Positions 1 to 6,000 of a stretch of 6,000 nucleotides of DNA are shown here, piece after piece. This stretch comes from Betaproteobacteria bacterium UBA6904. Its GTDB lineage: Bacteria; Pseudomonadota; Gammaproteobacteria; Burkholderiales; SG8-39. The position numbers and the translations under genes are program-made. The DNA is taken from assembly GCA_002451175.1 (NCBI GenBank), contig DKBI01000307.1:1-6000 (forward strand), given 5' to 3'. Numbering within the stretch: position 1 is the first letter of the stretch; each line of letters starts with the position of its first letter. The notes under the pieces are model-generated. The model was not told the origin of the DNA. It ran no database searches and saw only the letters and a list, made by a program, of their open reading frames with translations.

Positions 1-341
<341 letters not shown>

Positions 342-345
<4 letters not shown>

Positions 346-1244
346 TCCAGCGTCAGGCGCGCCACGTCGAGGCGCGTGTAGGGCACGAGATCGACCGGCC
401 GGTCGCCGTGGCTCAGCCGCACGTGCTGGGCGTTGCCGATGACGAGGTGCAGCGGCGCGATCCCCTCGACGACGCGGGATGTGCCGCCCGCGTTCATGCT
501 CGACAGCAGCACGCGGCCTTCGGCATCGCGCACTTCGACCCAGGACGTCTTCTCGAAACGCAGCGTGATGCGCCGGTCGCGCTCCGGATCGGCAATGGAT
601 GGCGCGGTCCTCGCCGCGGGCTCGGCCGCGGCGGTCTGGGGCGCCGCGAGCGTCGGCGCGGCGGACATCTGCGGTGCCACCGAGGCGAGTGGCACGCCGA
701 CGGGTTCCGCCACCGATTGCGGTTTCTGCGCGACTGGTTGCGACGGGACCGGCAAGGGGGTGTTCTCGGGCGCCCGCGCCGCCGGGACGAACGTCAAGCC
801 GGCGCCCGACAGGCCCTCGCGCGGCCACTCCACGACGAGCGCGGCGACGACGCCGAGCACGGCAATCGACAGCAGTCCATAGCCAAGATATGCGCGTCGC
901 GCGCTGTCGGAAAACGGAATCGGCTTGCGGAACGACACCGCGTCGTCGATCGATGGCGTCGCGGGCGCGACGCCGCTGACGCGCCGCGCGAGAGGCTCGG
1001 GATCCAGCTTCAACAGGCGCGCATAGCTGCGCACCATGCCGCGGACGAAGACGCCACCGGGCAACTCGGCGAACCGCTCGCTCTCCAAGGCCTCGATCTG
1101 GCGCGGCTTGAATTTCAATTGCTGCGCCACGTCGTCCACGGAAAGGCCCACCGCGCAGCGCGCGCGGGAGAGGGTCTCGCCCACCCCCGGCACGTCGGGC
1201 ACCGAGAGTGGCGGCGCGACAGCCGCAGACTGCGCTTCAGTCAT
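342..1244 (-). CDS. rodZ: RodZ-like cytoskeletal membrane protein (HTH, transmembrane segment, DUF4115)
   Basis: RodZ links MreB filaments to the inner membrane and helps set rod shape. The 300-residue product has the family's order of parts. A cytoplasmic helix-turn-helix domain of the HTH_25 type spans about residues 20-90 and includes [10 protein letters not shown], then Q-I-E-A-L-E-x-x-R-F and [19 protein letters not shown] juxtamembrane stretch follows, then one hydrophobic segment at about 119-138. A long Ala/Pro-rich periplasmic linker (about 142-223) leads to a C-terminal beta domain (about 224-298) with [17 protein letters not shown], typical of DUF4115. The ATG start lies 8 bases inside the end of pilW. 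A GGGGA just upstream sits very close to the ATG, so initiation probably depends on coupling to pilW. The RodZ HTH is known to bind MreB rather than DNA; that role is inferred here from family and position. Lying between pilW and ispG is the standard location for rodZ in proteobacteria. Confidence 0.88.
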
Positions 1245-2013
1245 ATTCCCCGCGCTGCAGCTTCTGGTACTCCGCAGAGGTGGGATGGCGCCGGCGCAGC
1301 TGATTGGCGTAGCTCTGCTCCCCGCCGCGATCGCCCAGCTTGCGCTCGACGCGCAGGGCGAGCCAAAGCGACTCGGCGGTCGGCTCGATCAGCTTGTTGT
1401 AGCGCCCGACCAGCCGGCGCGCCTCCTCCAGCCGGTTCTGGCCGTAGCGGATCTGCCCGAGCTGCAGGAGCGAATTGAGCTCGCTCGGATCGTCGCGCAG
1501 CGCCTGCTCGAAAAATGTTTCCGCCTCCTGGGCCTGGCCGATGCGCAGCGCGCAGACGCCGGCCGCGGCGTTCGAGCGCCAGGGCGTCACGTACAACGGG
1601 TTGCGCAGCGCGCTGCGAAAGAACTTGAGCGACTCGACCGCCCGTCCGCTCTGGCAGAGGAACCAGCCGTAGTTATGGTTCAGGTCCGGGTCCTGCGGCG
1701 CGATGCGCAGCCCGTCCTGGAAGCTCTTCTCGGCGAGCGCGTTCTCCTTGAGCTCCATGTACACCAGGCCGAACATGCCGTACGTCGGCGGGTAGGTCGG
1801 ATCCGCGGTCTGCGCCACCCGCAGTTCCTCCAGCGCGACGGCCATGTTGCGCCGGCTGTAATACAGCGCCGCGAGTTCCGTGTGCACGCGTGCGCGGCTC
1901 CGCGCGTCGCCGGTTTCCCCGCCCGTCGTGCCGGTATCCACGGTGAGTTCGGGCGGCGGCGTGGCGCAGCCTGCGAGGATCACCAGCAGTACGACCCCGA
2001 ACAGACGTTTCAT
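1237..2013 (-). CDS. pilW: Type IV pilus biogenesis/stability lipoprotein PilW (PilF), TPR repeats
   Basis: PilW (called PilF in Pseudomonas) is an outer-membrane lipoprotein pilotin that helps the PilQ secretin localise and multimerise for type IV pili. The 258-residue product begins with a short lipoprotein signal, [16 protein letters not shown], with lipobox LAGC and the acylated Cys at residue 16. Residue 17 is Ala, so there is no Asp inner-membrane retention signal. TPR-type helical pairs follow at about 41-72, 75-108, 109-140 and 143-175, with more helix beyond; motifs include [11 protein letters not shown] and [14 protein letters not shown]. Length fits the family (about 250). The reading frame is open well upstream, but this ATG is chosen for three reasons. 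It starts the signal peptide, it has a strong GGAGG seven bases upstream, and it overlaps the rlmN stop as ATGA. The rlmN-pilW-rodZ order is conserved in proteobacteria. Whether this organism makes pili cannot be judged from this window. Confidence 0.93.
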   Translation of the reverse strand: MKRLFGVVLLVILAGCATPPPELTVDTGTTGGETGDARSRARVHTELAALYYSRRNMAVALEELRVAQTADPTYPPTYGMFGLVYMELKENALAEKSFQDGLRIAPQDPDLNHNYGWFLCQSGRAVESLKFFRSALRNPLYVTPWRSNAAAGVCALRIGQAQEAETFFEQALRDDPSELNSLLQLGQIRYGQNRLEEARRLVGRYNKLIEPTAESLWLALRVERKLGDRGGEQSYANQLRRRHPTSAEYQKLQRGEYD

Positions 2014-3116
2014 GCGTTCACCTCCACAATGGGCACGCGGACTGCGTGCACGCGGGCGGCGCTGCGCCGCGTGCGGTCTGCCACATCGCCCGCCAGCTGC
2101 CCGCACGCCGCGTCGATGCCATCGCCGCGCGTCTTGCGCGTCGTGACCGTGAGGCCGCCGCGCTGCAGCTGCGCCGCAAACGCGCGCACCCGTTCCGGAC
2201 TCGAGCGGCGGAATGCCGACCCCGGGAAGGGATTGAACGGGATCAGGTTGAACTTGCAGCGCACCTGCGCGGCGATGCCCAGCAGCGCGCGCGCGTGCGC
2301 GTCCCCGTCGTTGACGCCGTCGAGCATCACGTACTCGAAGGTGATGAAATCCCGCGGCGCGCGCTCCAGGTAGCGGCGGCACGCCGCCATCAGCTCACGG
2401 ATCGGATACTTGCGATTGACCGGCACGAGCTGGTCGCGCAGCGCGTCATCGGGTGCGTGCAGGGAAACGGCCAGCGCGACCGGGCATTCCTCCGCCAGCC
2501 GGTCCATCGCCGGCACGATGCCGGAGGTGGACACCGTGACGCGGCGGCGCGACAGGCCGTAGGCGTCGTCGTCCAGCATCAGCCGCAGCGCCGGCACGAC
2601 AGCATCCAGATTGAGCAGCGGCTCCCCCATGCCCATCAGCACGACGTTGGTGATCGGCCGGTCCGCGCCCTGGCGCCGTCCCAGCGCCCGGTTCGCAATC
2701 CACAGCTGCGCGAGAATTTCTCCCGTGGACAGATTGCGGTTGAATCCCTGCTTGCCGGTCGAGCAGAACGCGCAGTCGAGCACGCAGCCCGCCTGACTGG
2801 ACACGCAGAGCGTCCCGCGGCCGGTCTCCGGAATGAACACCGTCTCGATGGCGTTCGCCGCGTCGACCTGCAGGAGCCACTTGCGCGTCTCGTCGGCGGC
2901 GACGCTGTCGCGCGCCACCGGCGGCAGGCGAACCTCCGCGCATTCCGCCAGGCGCCCGCGAAAAGCCTTGGCGACGTCCGTCATCGAGGCGAAATCCGTA
3001 GCGCCGCGCTGGTGGATCCAGCGCAGGAGCTGGCGCGCCCGCCAGGGTTTTTCCCCCAGCGACGCGACGAAGCGCTCCAGTCCGGCGCGGTCGAATTCGA
3101 GCAGGTTCGCCTTCAT
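2010..3116 (-). CDS. rlmN: Dual-specificity 23S rRNA/tRNA (adenine-C2)-methyltransferase RlmN
   Basis: RlmN is a radical-SAM enzyme that methylates C2 of A2503 in 23S rRNA and of A37 in a subset of tRNAs, using a methylated-cysteine intermediate. The 368-residue product has the N-terminal accessory domain (about 1-90, with [16 protein letters not shown] at 23-38). It also has the radical-SAM CxxxCxxC motif at Cys111, Cys115 and Cys118 within the highly conserved [11 protein letters not shown]...[11 protein letters not shown] block, and [12 protein letters not shown] for SAM contact. Both family catalytic cysteines are present: Cys104 (E. coli Cys118 equivalent) and Cys338 in [10 protein letters not shown] (E. 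coli Cys355 equivalent). The ATG at 3116 gives [13 protein letters not shown], the usual RlmN N-terminus. The open frame continues 34 codons upstream into ndk, but those residues do not look like RlmN. The ribosome site is weak (GAGCGGG). It starts 10 bases after the ndk stop, and its own stop overlaps the pilW start. Confidence 0.97.
   Translation of the reverse strand: MKANLLEFDRAGLERFVASLGEKPWRARQLLRWIHQRGATDFASMTDVAKAFRGRLAECAEVRLPPVARDSVAADETRKWLLQVDAANAIETVFIPETGRGTLCVSSQAGCVLDCAFCSTGKQGFNRNLSTGEILAQLWIANRALGRRQGADRPITNVVLMGMGEPLLNLDAVVPALRLMLDDDAYGLSRRRVTVSTSGIVPAMDRLAEECPVALAVSLHAPDDALRDQLVPVNRKYPIRELMAACRRYLERAPRDFITFEYVMLDGVNDGDAHARALLGIAAQVRCKFNLIPFNPFPGSAFRRSSPERVRAFAAQLQRGGLTVTTRKTRGDGIDAACGQLAGDVADRTRRSAARVHAVRVPIVEVNA
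2021..2025 (-). promoter_or_regulatory. Shine-Dalgarno site of pilW inside the 3' end of rlmN
   Basis: GGAGG is read on the minus strand, followed by seven bases (TGAACGC) and then the pilW ATG. It lies within the last codons of rlmN. It fixes the pilW start at 2013 and rules out the longer open frame upstream, which is antisense-free but overlaps rlmN in another frame. The ATGA stop/start overlap next to it suggests re-initiation by ribosomes finishing rlmN. Confidence 0.85.
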
Positions 3117-3126
3117 GCGCGCCCGC

Positions 3127-3552
3127 TCAGCGGGAATAGACCTCGGACGCGGGGAAGAAATACGCAATCTCCGTGCGCGCCGTGTCCGCCCCGTCGGAGC
3201 CGTGCACGGCATTGGCATCGATCGAGCTCGCGAAGTCCGCGCGGATCGTGCCGGGCGCCGCCTTGCGGGGGTCGGTCGCGCCCATGAGGTCGCGGTTGCG
3301 CGCGATCGCGTTGTCGCCCTCGAGGACCTGCACCATCACCGGTCCCGAGATCATGAATTCGACGAGATCCTTGAAGAACGGCCGCTCGCGGTGCACGGCG
3401 TAGAATCCTTCCGCCTCCGCGCGCGACAGGTGCATCATGCGCGCGGCAGCGACCTTCAGCCCCGCGGCTTCGAAGCGGGCGAGAATCTGTCCGATGACGT
3501 TCTTCTTCACGGCATCGGGTTTGATGATGGAAAGCGTGCGCTCCTGCGCCAT
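3127..3552 (-). CDS. ndk: Nucleoside diphosphate kinase
   Basis: Ndk transfers the gamma phosphate of ATP to other nucleoside diphosphates through a phosphohistidine intermediate, keeping cellular NTP and dNTP pools balanced. The 141-residue product is full length for the bacterial family. It starts [18 protein letters not shown], with Lys11 in the conserved IIKPDAV. It carries [11 protein letters not shown] at 57-67, GATDP near 91-95, and the active-site block NAVHGSDG with the catalytic His at residue 117, the same number as in E. coli. The ATG has a GGAGA site seven bases upstream. An extended -10 promoter lies further up, so ndk appears to be the first gene of the minus-strand string ndk-rlmN-pilW-rodZ-ispG. 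The next gene, rlmN, starts 10 bases after the stop with no terminator between them. Confidence 0.98.
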   Translation of the reverse strand: MAQERTLSIIKPDAVKKNVIGQILARFEAAGLKVAAARMMHLSRAEAEGFYAVHRERPFFKDLVEFMISGPVMVQVLEGDNAIARNRDLMGATDPRKAAPGTIRADFASSIDANAVHGSDGADTARTEIAYFFPASEVYSR

Positions 3553-3559
3553 CGAACGG

Positions 3560-3564
3560 TCTCC
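3560..3564 (-). promoter_or_regulatory. Shine-Dalgarno site of ndk
   Basis: GGAGA is read on the minus strand seven bases before the ndk ATG, in a short leader of roughly 28 bases if transcription begins near 3581. It supports the ATG at 3552 as the start. Confidence 0.75.
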
Positions 3565-3573
3565 GCAAGGTCT

Positions 3574-3588
3574 TTGGAAAGTTGGAAA
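3574..3588. repeat. Tandem 7-base direct repeat at the predicted ndk transcription start
   Basis: TTGGAAA occurs twice on the plus strand, at 3574-3580 and 3582-3588, separated by a single G. On the minus strand this reads TTTCCAACTTTCCAA. The repeat begins at the last base of the ndk -10 element and covers the expected transcription start. An 8-base period is shorter than a helical turn, so two dimeric regulator sites would not fit side by side. It may be a single operator, an initial-transcribed-sequence effect, or chance in an AT-rich patch. Confidence 0.45.
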
Positions 3589-3596
3589 TTATATCA
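3588..3596 (-). promoter_or_regulatory. Extended -10 promoter reading toward ndk
   Basis: On the minus strand the sequence reads TG, A, TATAAT: a perfect sigma-70 -10 hexamer (3593-3588) preceded by the TGn extension (3596-3594). No good -35 hexamer lies 16-18 bases upstream, which fits the extended -10 class. Transcription would begin near 3581, leaving a leader of about 28 bases before the ndk ATG at 3552. It lies in the most AT-rich patch of this GC-rich window, in the divergent gap between ndk and the crotonase gene. It would serve the whole ndk-rlmN-pilW-rodZ-ispG string unless internal promoters exist. Confidence 0.7.
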
Positions 3597-3623
3597 CGCG
3601 GCACCCGTCTTATTCGTAAAAAC

Positions 3624-3629
3624 AAGGGG
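3624..3629 (+). promoter_or_regulatory. Shine-Dalgarno site of the crotonase gene
   Basis: AAGGGG lies eight bases before the ATG at 3638 and favours that start over the in-frame ATG three codons later at 3647. No plus-strand promoter with good -35 and -10 hexamers could be picked out in the divergent gap, although the stretch 3573-3625 is AT-rich enough to hold one. Confidence 0.7.
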
Positions 3630-3637
3630 TTGCACTC

Positions 3638-4567
3638 ATGTACCGCATGCTGAAGCTGAACCTGGCGGAGCGCATCGCCGAGGTCGTCCTCGATCGGCCC
3701 GCGCAGCGCAACGCCCTGTCCACCGAACTGATGGGTGAATTGCTCGCCTGCGCCGGCGAGCTCGCCGCGCGCGACGACGTCGACGCGATCATCGTGCGGG
3801 GCGCCGGCGCCTGCTTTTCCGCCGGGGCCGACCTGAAAGACAGCCGGCGCTGGGCGATCGACGGCGCGCCTCTCACGCAGCAGCGGTCAGTGGCGTCGCT
3901 CGGCCTGCGGATGGCGCGGGCCTGGGAGGACCTGCCGCAGATCACGATTGCGGCCATCGAGGGCTACGCGATCGGCGGCGGACTCGCGCTCGCGGTTGCG
4001 CTCGACTGGCGCATCGCGGCGCGCGACGCGTTCGTCTCGCTGCCGGAAATCGCCCTCGGCATCCCGCTCACCTGGGGCACCATTCCGCGCCTCGTCAACC
4101 TCGTCGGGCCCTCGCGCGCCAAGCGTCTGACGATTCTTTGCGAGCGCGTGCCTTCGCGCGACGCCCGCGAGATCGGCTTGATCGACGAAGTCGCGCGCCC
4201 CGGCGGCACGCGGGCCGCCGCGCTTTCGCTCGCGCGCCGCGTGCTCGCCCTCCCGCGGCACGCCGTGCGCATGAGCAAGGAAGCGTGCAACGCCTATGCG
4301 AACCGCGGCGCGCTGGCGACCAGCTTCATGGCCCACGACCAACTGTTGCTCGCCGCGGCGAGCGCGGAATCGAAAGCGGCGCGCGAGGCGTTTCTGCTCA
4401 GTCGCTCGCGTGCCACTGCGGGACGATCCCGCGCGCCTTCGCCCCGGCGCAAAACCGCGCGTCGATCCCCAAACCCGGCGCCCAGACCAGGTCGTCCCGA
4501 CAAAACAGCAGCGGCTGCCGGACTCGTTGCCAGGCCGGCACGCCGGCTTCCTGATACAGATTCTTGA
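3638..4567 (+). CDS. Enoyl-CoA hydratase/isomerase (crotonase) family protein with atypical active site and antisense tail
   Basis: Crotonase-fold enzymes act on acyl-CoA thioesters (hydration, isomerisation, hydrolysis and others) in the cytoplasm. The first ~254 residues are a complete domain of usual length. LDRPAQRNALS lies at 18-28. The two oxyanion-hole segments are ACFSAGADLKD (58-68) and IEGYAIGGGLAL (107-118). LPEIALGIP spans 135-143, and the C-terminal helices end near REAFLLSR. The glutamate matching rat hydratase Glu164 is kept as Glu137, but the one matching Glu144 is Ala117. A plain enoyl-CoA hydratase is therefore unlikely, and the substrate is unknown. Residues 255-309 are an Arg/Pro/Ala/Ser-rich tail encoded entirely on the complement of the tilS 3' end. 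This tail is probably not under selection of its own. It is the only plus-strand gene, divergent from ndk and convergent with tilS. The start is set by AAGGGG eight bases upstream. Confidence 0.85.
   Translation: MYRMLKLNLAERIAEVVLDRPAQRNALSTELMGELLACAGELAARDDVDAIIVRGAGACFSAGADLKDSRRWAIDGAPLTQQRSVASLGLRMARAWEDLPQITIAAIEGYAIGGGLALAVALDWRIAARDAFVSLPEIALGIPLTWGTIPRLVNLVGPSRAKRLTILCERVPSRDAREIGLIDEVARPGGTRAAALSLARRVLALPRHAVRMSKEACNAYANRGALATSFMAHDQLLLAAASAESKAAREAFLLSRSRATAGRSRAPSPRRKTARRSPNPAPRPGRPDKTAAAAGLVARPARRLPDTDS
4398..4567. other. Convergent 170-base overlap of crotonase gene and tilS
   Basis: The plus-strand crotonase frame has no stop until 4565-4567, whereas tilS on the minus strand ends at 4398-4400. 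The overlapping tilS part encodes conserved C-terminal domain residues (for example [12 protein letters not shown] and GLGIDARF), so it is truly coding. By phase, the tilS wobble base faces the second codon base of the crotonase frame. In GC-rich DNA this forces Arg, Pro, Ala, Ser, Thr and Gly, exactly the composition of the tail. No terminator hairpin was recognised for either gene here. Confidence 0.8.
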
Positions 4568-5651
4568 GGGTCCGCCGCGGACGCCGCGGATCGGGCTGCA
4601 GGCGCTCACCGCCTGAGCGCAGGCGCACGGTCAGTCCGCCTTCCGCGATTCGCCCGGTGTCGATACCGGCGCCGCGCGTGCGCCGAAAGCGCAGCTCGCC
4701 GCCGAGCGCCGGCAGAGCGAGCCGCCGCTCGCCCTGCCAGCGCAGGGGAACGAACGGCGCGAGCGCTTCGTCGCGCGTCAGCGACACGCTGCCCCGATGC
4801 ACGCGCAGGACGAAGCCGTCGTGGCGCAGCGCGACGCGCGCGTCCGGTCGCGCGCGGGTCAGCTGGCGCAGCATCTCGCTCAGGCGACGCTCGCTGGGCG
4901 CCCGCAGTCCGCGTTCCGCGAGGAATTCCCTCAGCAGCCGGTTGGCGTCGAGTTCCGCCGCGGCGAAATGTCGAGCCGCCCGCGCCAGCGCCTCGCGCCA
5001 CCGCGGGAAACGCGCCGCGAGCAGGGGCGCCACGCGCAGGCGCAGGAAGTTTCGCGTCAGCGCCTCGTTCGCGTTGGATTCGTCCTCGACCCAGTCGAGC
5101 CGGTGTCGGTGCGCGTAGGCGACGATGGCCGCGCGCGGCACGGCGAGCAGCGGCCGCAACACGAGCCGCCCCGCCTGGCGCCGGGCCGCCGCCATGCCGC
5201 GCGCTCCCGCGAGGCCGGTGCCGCGCAGCAGATTGAACAGCACGGTTTCCGCCTGGTCATCGAGATGGTGGGCGAGCAGGACCGCGGCCGCGGGCGTGGC
5301 GAGCAGCGCCGCGTAGCGCGCCGTGCGCGCCGCCGCCTCGAGTCCGCGCCCGGCTTTCGCCACGCGCACCCGGCGCACCGTGAGCGGAACACGCCAGCGC
5401 CGGCAGAGCGTCGCGCAAGAACGCGCCCAGTCGTCGGCGTTCGGGCTCAGCGCGTGATGCACGTGCATCGCGGCCAGGCGGTAGCCGCCCTCGGCGCGCA
5501 ACGCCCTCAGCGCATGCAGCAGCACCACCGAATCCGCACCGCCCGAGAGTCCTACGACGATGCGCCGTCCGCGCAGGTCATGCGCCGCAAGCTGCCGGCG
5601 CACCGCCCCGACGACGCGATCAGCGACTGGCCGTTTCCTTGAACTTGCCAT
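4398..5651 (-). CDS. tilS: tRNA(Ile)-lysidine synthetase
   Basis: TilS uses ATP and lysine to turn C34 of the tRNA-Ile CAU anticodon into lysidine, which switches the tRNA from Met to Ile identity; it is essential in most bacteria. The 417-residue product is close to the E. coli length. Its N-terminal PP-loop ATPase domain carries SGGADS at 36-41, [13 protein letters not shown] at 63-75 and [20 protein letters not shown] at 128-147. A substrate-binding middle domain (about 245-310) follows. The TilS C-terminal domain (about 335-415) includes [26 protein letters not shown] and [15 protein letters not shown]. The ATG at 5651 lies 32 bases inside accA and has only a weak ribosome site. A GTG at 5603-5601 is a possible alternative that would remove 16 residues and still keep the PP-loop. 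Following accA is a common betaproteobacterial arrangement and suggests co-transcription. The 3' end overlaps the convergent crotonase gene. Confidence 0.96.
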   Translation of the reverse strand: MASSRKRPVADRVVGAVRRQLAAHDLRGRRIVVGLSGGADSVVLLHALRALRAEGGYRLAAMHVHHALSPNADDWARSCATLCRRWRVPLTVRRVRVAKAGRGLEAAARTARYAALLATPAAAVLLAHHLDDQAETVLFNLLRGTGLAGARGMAAARRQAGRLVLRPLLAVPRAAIVAYAHRHRLDWVEDESNANEALTRNFLRLRVAPLLAARFPRWREALARAARHFAAAELDANRLLREFLAERGLRAPSERRLSEMLRQLTRARPDARVALRHDGFVLRVHRGSVSLTRDEALAPFVPLRWQGERRLALPALGGELRFRRTRGAGIDTGRIAEGGLTVRLRSGGERLQPDPRRPRRTLKNLYQEAGVPAWQRVRQPLLFCRDDLVWAPGLGIDARFCAGAKARGIVPQWHASD

Positions 5652-6000
5652 ACGCCATCAGGCGCTCGAGCCGCTCCTCGACGAGCGCCTTGGGCTTCTT
5701 GCCCGACAGCAGCTCGAGCGAATCGCCCAACGCCTTTTTCAACGCGCTCGCCGCGGCCTGGGGATCCCGGTGCGCGCCGCCCAGCGGCTCGGGCACCACG
5801 CGATCGATGACCCCCAGCGTCTTCAGTCGGTTCGCGGTGATGCCGAGCGTCTCGGCCGCCTCGGGCGCCTTCTCGGCGCTCTTCCACAGGATCGAGGCGC
5901 ATCCCTCGGGCGAGATCACCGAATAGGTCGCGTACTGCAGCATGAGCACGATGTCGCCGACGGCGATCGCCAGCGCCCCGCCCGAGCCGCCCTCGCCGAT
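5620..6000 (-). CDS. accA: Acetyl-CoA carboxylase carboxyltransferase subunit alpha, C-terminal part
   Basis: AccA with AccD forms the carboxyltransferase half of acetyl-CoA carboxylase, moving CO2 from carboxybiotin on AccB to acetyl-CoA to give malonyl-CoA for fatty acid synthesis. The 126 residues in view enter from the right edge with the glycine-rich [15 protein letters not shown] block. They continue through [22 protein letters not shown] and [10 protein letters not shown] to a short charged C-terminus. The match to the E. coli alpha subunit is nearly residue for residue through the conserved blocks. The family is about 320 residues, so some 190-200 residues lie beyond the window. The frame is open through the edge; an internal GTG or ATG near 5949-5941 is not the start. 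Its last 32 bases contain the tilS start. Confidence 0.97.
   Translation of the reverse strand: MGEGGSGGALAIAVGDIVLMLQYATYSVISPEGCASILWKSAEKAPEAAETLGITANRLKTLGVIDRVVPEPLGGAHRDPQAAASALKKALGDSLELLSGKKPKALVEERLERLMAYGKFKETASR

Noticed and set aside
620..820. Ala/Pro-rich coding stretch in rodZ considered as a repeat or degenerate region.
   Set aside because: It is the usual variable periplasmic linker of RodZ proteins; no regular repeat unit is visible and the frame is intact.
2014..2382. Possible longer N-terminus of pilW reading back into rlmN.
   Set aside because: The lipoprotein signal starts at the ATG at 2013, which has GGAGG seven bases upstream. The extra residues overlap conserved rlmN codons in another frame.
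2046..3287. A 413-codon plus-strand open frame opposite rlmN and part of ndk.
   Set aside because: Its product is Arg/His/Ala-rich with no recognisable domain, and it mirrors strongly conserved rlmN sequence. Long antisense frames are expected in DNA this GC-rich.
3582..3615. A plus-strand promoter for the crotonase gene, with TTGGAA as -35 and a TATT-type -10.
   Set aside because: The spacing (about 20 bases or more) and the poor -10 match do not meet a usable standard; left unassigned.
3887..4609. A 240-codon minus-strand open frame opposite the crotonase gene.
   Set aside because: The crotonase frame holds the conserved motifs here; the opposite frame is Arg/Gly/Ala-rich and has no recognisable features.
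4797..5642. A 281-codon plus-strand open frame opposite tilS.
   Set aside because: Antisense to the conserved PP-loop region of tilS; composition is that of a shadow frame.

Overview
This is a GC-rich window (roughly 70% G+C by eye) of ordinary bacterial chromosome. It is densely packed with housekeeping genes, seven on the minus strand and one on the plus strand. The gene order ndk-rlmN-pilW-rodZ-ispG is typical of Beta- and Gammaproteobacteria. The accA-tilS pair and the IspG N-terminus (Trp-Arg-Ala-Gly-Ser-Glu-Leu, then Gly-Asp-Phe-His-Phe-Asn-Gly-His) point to a betaproteobacterium or a close relative. The species cannot be named from the sequence alone.

Reading along the minus strand from the right edge: accA (C-terminal 126 residues, 5620-6000) runs into tilS (4398-5651) with a 32-base overlap. 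Next comes a single plus-strand crotonase-family gene (3638-4567). Its 3' end converges on tilS and overlaps it by 170 bases. It is divergent from ndk across an 85-base AT-rich gap (3553-3637) that holds the best promoter in the window, an extended -10 reading TGATATAAT toward ndk. From ndk (3127-3552) the minus-strand genes rlmN (2010-3116), pilW (1237-2013), rodZ (342-1244) and ispG (1-345, N-terminal part) follow with a 10-base gap or with overlaps of 4 to 8 bases, which suggests one translationally coupled operon.

The genes cover nucleotide balance (Ndk), 23S rRNA/tRNA adenine methylation (RlmN), type IV pilus secretin assembly (PilW), rod-shape control (RodZ), isoprenoid synthesis (IspG), tRNA-Ile lysidine modification (TilS) and malonyl-CoA formation (AccA). 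They share the fact of being core growth genes rather than a single pathway.

I found no mobile element, CRISPR array, RNA gene or defence system, and no convincing new biological system. The points worth a second look are local. The crotonase lacks one of the two classic hydratase glutamates. It also has a basic 55-residue tail that exists only where it is antisense to tilS. A 7-base direct repeat lies at the predicted ndk transcription start. No stretch above 300 bases is without a gene.
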